NCBI GenBank assembly: GCA_002256055.1
Contig: NKIE01000156.1
Coordinates: 1-6,729, forward strand
Direction of reading: 5' to 3'
Origin: Pseudomonas sp. PGPPP3
GTDB lineage: Bacteria > Pseudomonadota > Gammaproteobacteria > Pseudomonadales > Pseudomonadaceae
Length of the DNA stretch: 6,729 bases
Numbering within the stretch: the stretch's first letter is position 1; the number at the start of each line of letters is the position of its first letter. Positions 5,167 through 6,729 of the stretch are shown piece by piece. The notes under the pieces were generated by a model that saw nothing but the letters and a program-made list of their open reading frames with translations, was not told the DNA's origin and ran no database searches. Made by a program: the position numbers and the translations under genes.

Positions 5167-6501
5167 ATGCAAATGATGAAGTGGAGCGTAATCGCCCTGG
5201 CAGTCGCCGCCGGCACCTCCCAGATGGCTCTGGCCTCCAACCAGTCCGAATCCAAGGGCTTTGTAGAAGACAGCAGCTTCGATCTGTTCAGCCGTGCGCT
5301 GTACATGAACCGTGACTACAAAAATGGTGCCGGCAACATTGAAGATGCCAACAAGGCTAGCGGTTTCAAAAGCGGCTACCGTGAAGAAACCGGCCTTGGC
5401 ATCCGCGGCCTGTTCGAATCTGGCTTTACCGAAGGCACCGTTGGCTTTGGTATCGATGCACATACCCTGAGCAGCATCAAGCTGGACAGCGGCCAAGGCC
5501 GCACCGGCACTGGCCAGTTCGCCCTGAATGACCAAGGCGAGCCAGAAGACACCCAAACTGAAGCTGGCGCAGCAGTCAAAGCTCGCCTGTCCAACACCGT
5601 ACTGAAGCACGGCAACCAGTTCACCGCATCGCCAGTGTTTGCTACCGATGACTCGCGCATCCTGCCAGAAGTGGCCACCGGTACTTACCTGACCAGCACC
5701 GAAATCGAAGGTCTGGAACTGAGCGCTGGCCGCTTCACCGCTCTGAGCAGCCAGACTGCTACTGGCCGAGACAGCAACACTATGTCTAGCGACCAGGATG
5801 GCGACGGTGAAACTGAAAACTACACCCTGAAGTCGGCCAACATCTTCGGCGCCAGCTACAGCTTCACCGAGAACTTCAGCGGAGCCTTCCACGCGTCGGA
5901 CGTTGAAGATTTCTGGACCAAGAAATACGTCAACCTGAATTACACCGTAGCACTGGCTGATGACCAATCGCTGGGCTTCGACTTCAACTACTACAAGTCG
6001 GATGACCAAGGCCAGAAACTGGCAGGCGACCTGCAGAACAAACTGTGGAGCATCGCGCCGTCCTACACCCTCGGCGCACACACCCTCACCCTGGCCTACC
6101 AGCGCTCCTCCGGCGATACCGGCTACAACTACGGCATCGACGGTAACGGCACCATTTTCGTCGCCAACTCGGTACAGATCTCCGACTTCATGGCCAAGGA
6201 TGAGCGTTCCTACCAGGCACGCTACGACCTCGACATGACCAGCTACGGCGTACCAGGCCTGAGCTTCATGACTCGCTATGTAACTGGTGACAACATCAGC
6301 GTCGATGGCTTCGAGCAGGAAGGTAAAGAGCACGAGTTCAACTTCGAAACCAAGTACGTAGTTCAAGAAGGCGCCGCCAAGGATCTGTCCTTGCGTCTGC
6401 GCAACTCGATCTACCGCTCTAACGAAGCAGCGTCGGAAGTTTCCTACACCGACCTGAACGATCTGCGCCTGATCGCTGAGTACCCGCTGGACATCCTGTA
6501 A
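5167..6501 (+). CDS. OprD-family outer-membrane porin
   Basis: This is a substrate-selective porin of 444 residues, the length typical of the OprD family, forming an 18-strand outer-membrane barrel by family analogy. A signal peptide spans residues 1-23 with cleavage after MALA. The mature protein starts with the family pattern ESKGFVEDSS. Further signatures are GFTEGTVGFGIDA, QSLGFDFNYY, LANSVQ-like VANSVQISDF, ARYDLDMTSYGVPGL, TKYVVQEGAAKDLS, and the end LRLIAEYPLDIL, a beta-signal-like final strand. Loop residues 209-217 (DQDGDGETE) contain a DxDxDG pattern resembling a calcium loop. The exact member (OprD, OprE, OprQ or another) and its substrate, usually amino acids, peptides, carboxylates or aromatics, cannot be told from sequence alone. 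It diverges from the minus-strand operon and is followed by its own terminator, so it is probably monocistronic. Shared regulation with that operon is possible but unproven. Confidence 0.95.
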   Translation: MQMMKWSVIALAVAAGTSQMALASNQSESKGFVEDSSFDLFSRALYMNRDYKNGAGNIEDANKASGFKSGYREETGLGIRGLFESGFTEGTVGFGIDAHTLSSIKLDSGQGRTGTGQFALNDQGEPEDTQTEAGAAVKARLSNTVLKHGNQFTASPVFATDDSRILPEVATGTYLTSTEIEGLELSAGRFTALSSQTATGRDSNTMSSDQDGDGETENYTLKSANIFGASYSFTENFSGAFHASDVEDFWTKKYVNLNYTVALADDQSLGFDFNYYKSDDQGQKLAGDLQNKLWSIAPSYTLGAHTLTLAYQRSSGDTGYNYGIDGNGTIFVANSVQISDFMAKDERSYQARYDLDMTSYGVPGLSFMTRYVTGDNISVDGFEQEGKEHEFNFETKYVVQEGAAKDLSLRLRNSIYRSNEAASEVSYTDLNDLRLIAEYPLDIL

Positions 6502-6526
6502 TCACTTCGATTACCCGATGACGCAC

Positions 6527-6557
6527 AAGAAACCCGGCCTCGGCCGGGTTTCTTTTT
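6527..6557 (+). terminator. Intrinsic terminator after the porin, possibly bidirectional
   Basis: AAGAAACCCGGCC at 6527-6539 pairs perfectly with GGCCGGGTTTCTT at 6542-6554, and a five-T run ends at 6557. It starts 25 bases after the porin stop. Read on the minus strand the same hairpin is preceded by an A-run and followed by TTTCTTG, so it may also stop the convergent thioesterase transcript, although with a poorer U-tract. Confidence 0.9.
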
Positions 6558-6571
6558 GCCTGTAACTCACC

Positions 6572-6729
6572 CTACAACGGCAACGCATACGTCCCGGTTA
6601 CATGGGCGACCAGATCATCTTCCCCTTGCGAATACAACGACACCTCGAACACCGCCTGCCGCCGTGACACCCGCAGAATTCGCGCTTCCGCCACGAGATC
6701 CACTGGCTTTGGCTTCGCCAGAAAATTGA
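6572..6729 (-). CDS. Hotdog-fold thioesterase, PaaI/YbgC-like (partial, C-terminal end only)
   Basis: Reading the minus strand from 6727 gives 51 residues before the TAG at 6574-6572; the N-terminal part lies beyond the right edge. The fragment NFLAKPKPVDLVAEARILRV, then RRQAVFEVSLYS, ending LVAHVTGTYALPL, is the typical C-terminal half of PaaI-like acyl-CoA thioesterases: the F-L-x-P-x-P segment, a run of beta strands, and the ATGTY-like end. These enzymes hydrolyse acyl- or aryl-CoA thioesters in the cytoplasm. The catalytic region is mostly outside the window, so substrate and completeness cannot be judged. It converges on the porin and shares the hairpin between them. No functional link to the operon on the left can be claimed. 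Confidence 0.8.
   Translation of the reverse strand, partial: NFLAKPKPVDLVAEARILRVSRRQAVFEVSLYSQGEDDLVAHVTGTYALPL

Noticed and set aside
5164..6366. A 400-codon open frame antisense to the porin.
   Set aside because: It is the shadow of the porin's codon usage; the composition is Val/Gly/Ala-rich with no recognisable domain, while the porin on the plus strand is unmistakable.

Overview
The window looks like chromosomal DNA of a Pseudomonas-type gammaproteobacterium. It is GC-rich, carries an OprD-family porin (a family greatly expanded in Pseudomonas), and has a response regulator of the QseB/PmrA type. No rRNA, tRNA, CRISPR array, transposase or other mobile element is visible.

Layout: positions 1-4868 hold six genes on the minus strand, packed like one operon. 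In transcription order they are: a thermostable-hemolysin family protein with a GNAT/LuxI-like pattern (4176-4868), an AMP-forming acyl ligase (2729-4192), a haem-oxygenase-like diiron oxidase/oxygenase (2066-2719), a short-chain dehydrogenase (1265-2056), a secreted TPR protein (599-1252), and an OmpR-family response regulator that runs off the left edge (1-569). The first two genes overlap by 17 bp and the next three gaps are 9-12 bp. At those three junctions the stop codon of one gene touches or lies inside the Shine-Dalgarno of the next. A 298-bp divergent intergenic region (4869-5166) separates this operon from the OprD-like porin on the plus strand (5167-6501). A strong intrinsic terminator follows the porin. 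The tail of a convergent hotdog thioesterase gene enters from the right edge (6572-6729).

How the genes may work together (inference): the first four encode an enzyme set that could activate an acid (ligase), transfer it to an acceptor (hemolysin/GNAT-like protein), oxidise it (diiron enzyme) and reduce or oxidise a carbonyl/alcohol (SDR). This is a plausible small-molecule or lipid pathway whose product is unknown to me. The response regulator at the end of the operon is of the class that binds paired CTTAA-type half-sites, and the divergent promoter region contains such a pair (CTTAAC-N5-CTTAAG, 4923-4939). This suggests autoregulation, and possibly shared control of the porin. The leader of the operon also contains an inverted repeat that would bury the first gene's ribosome binding site in a hairpin.
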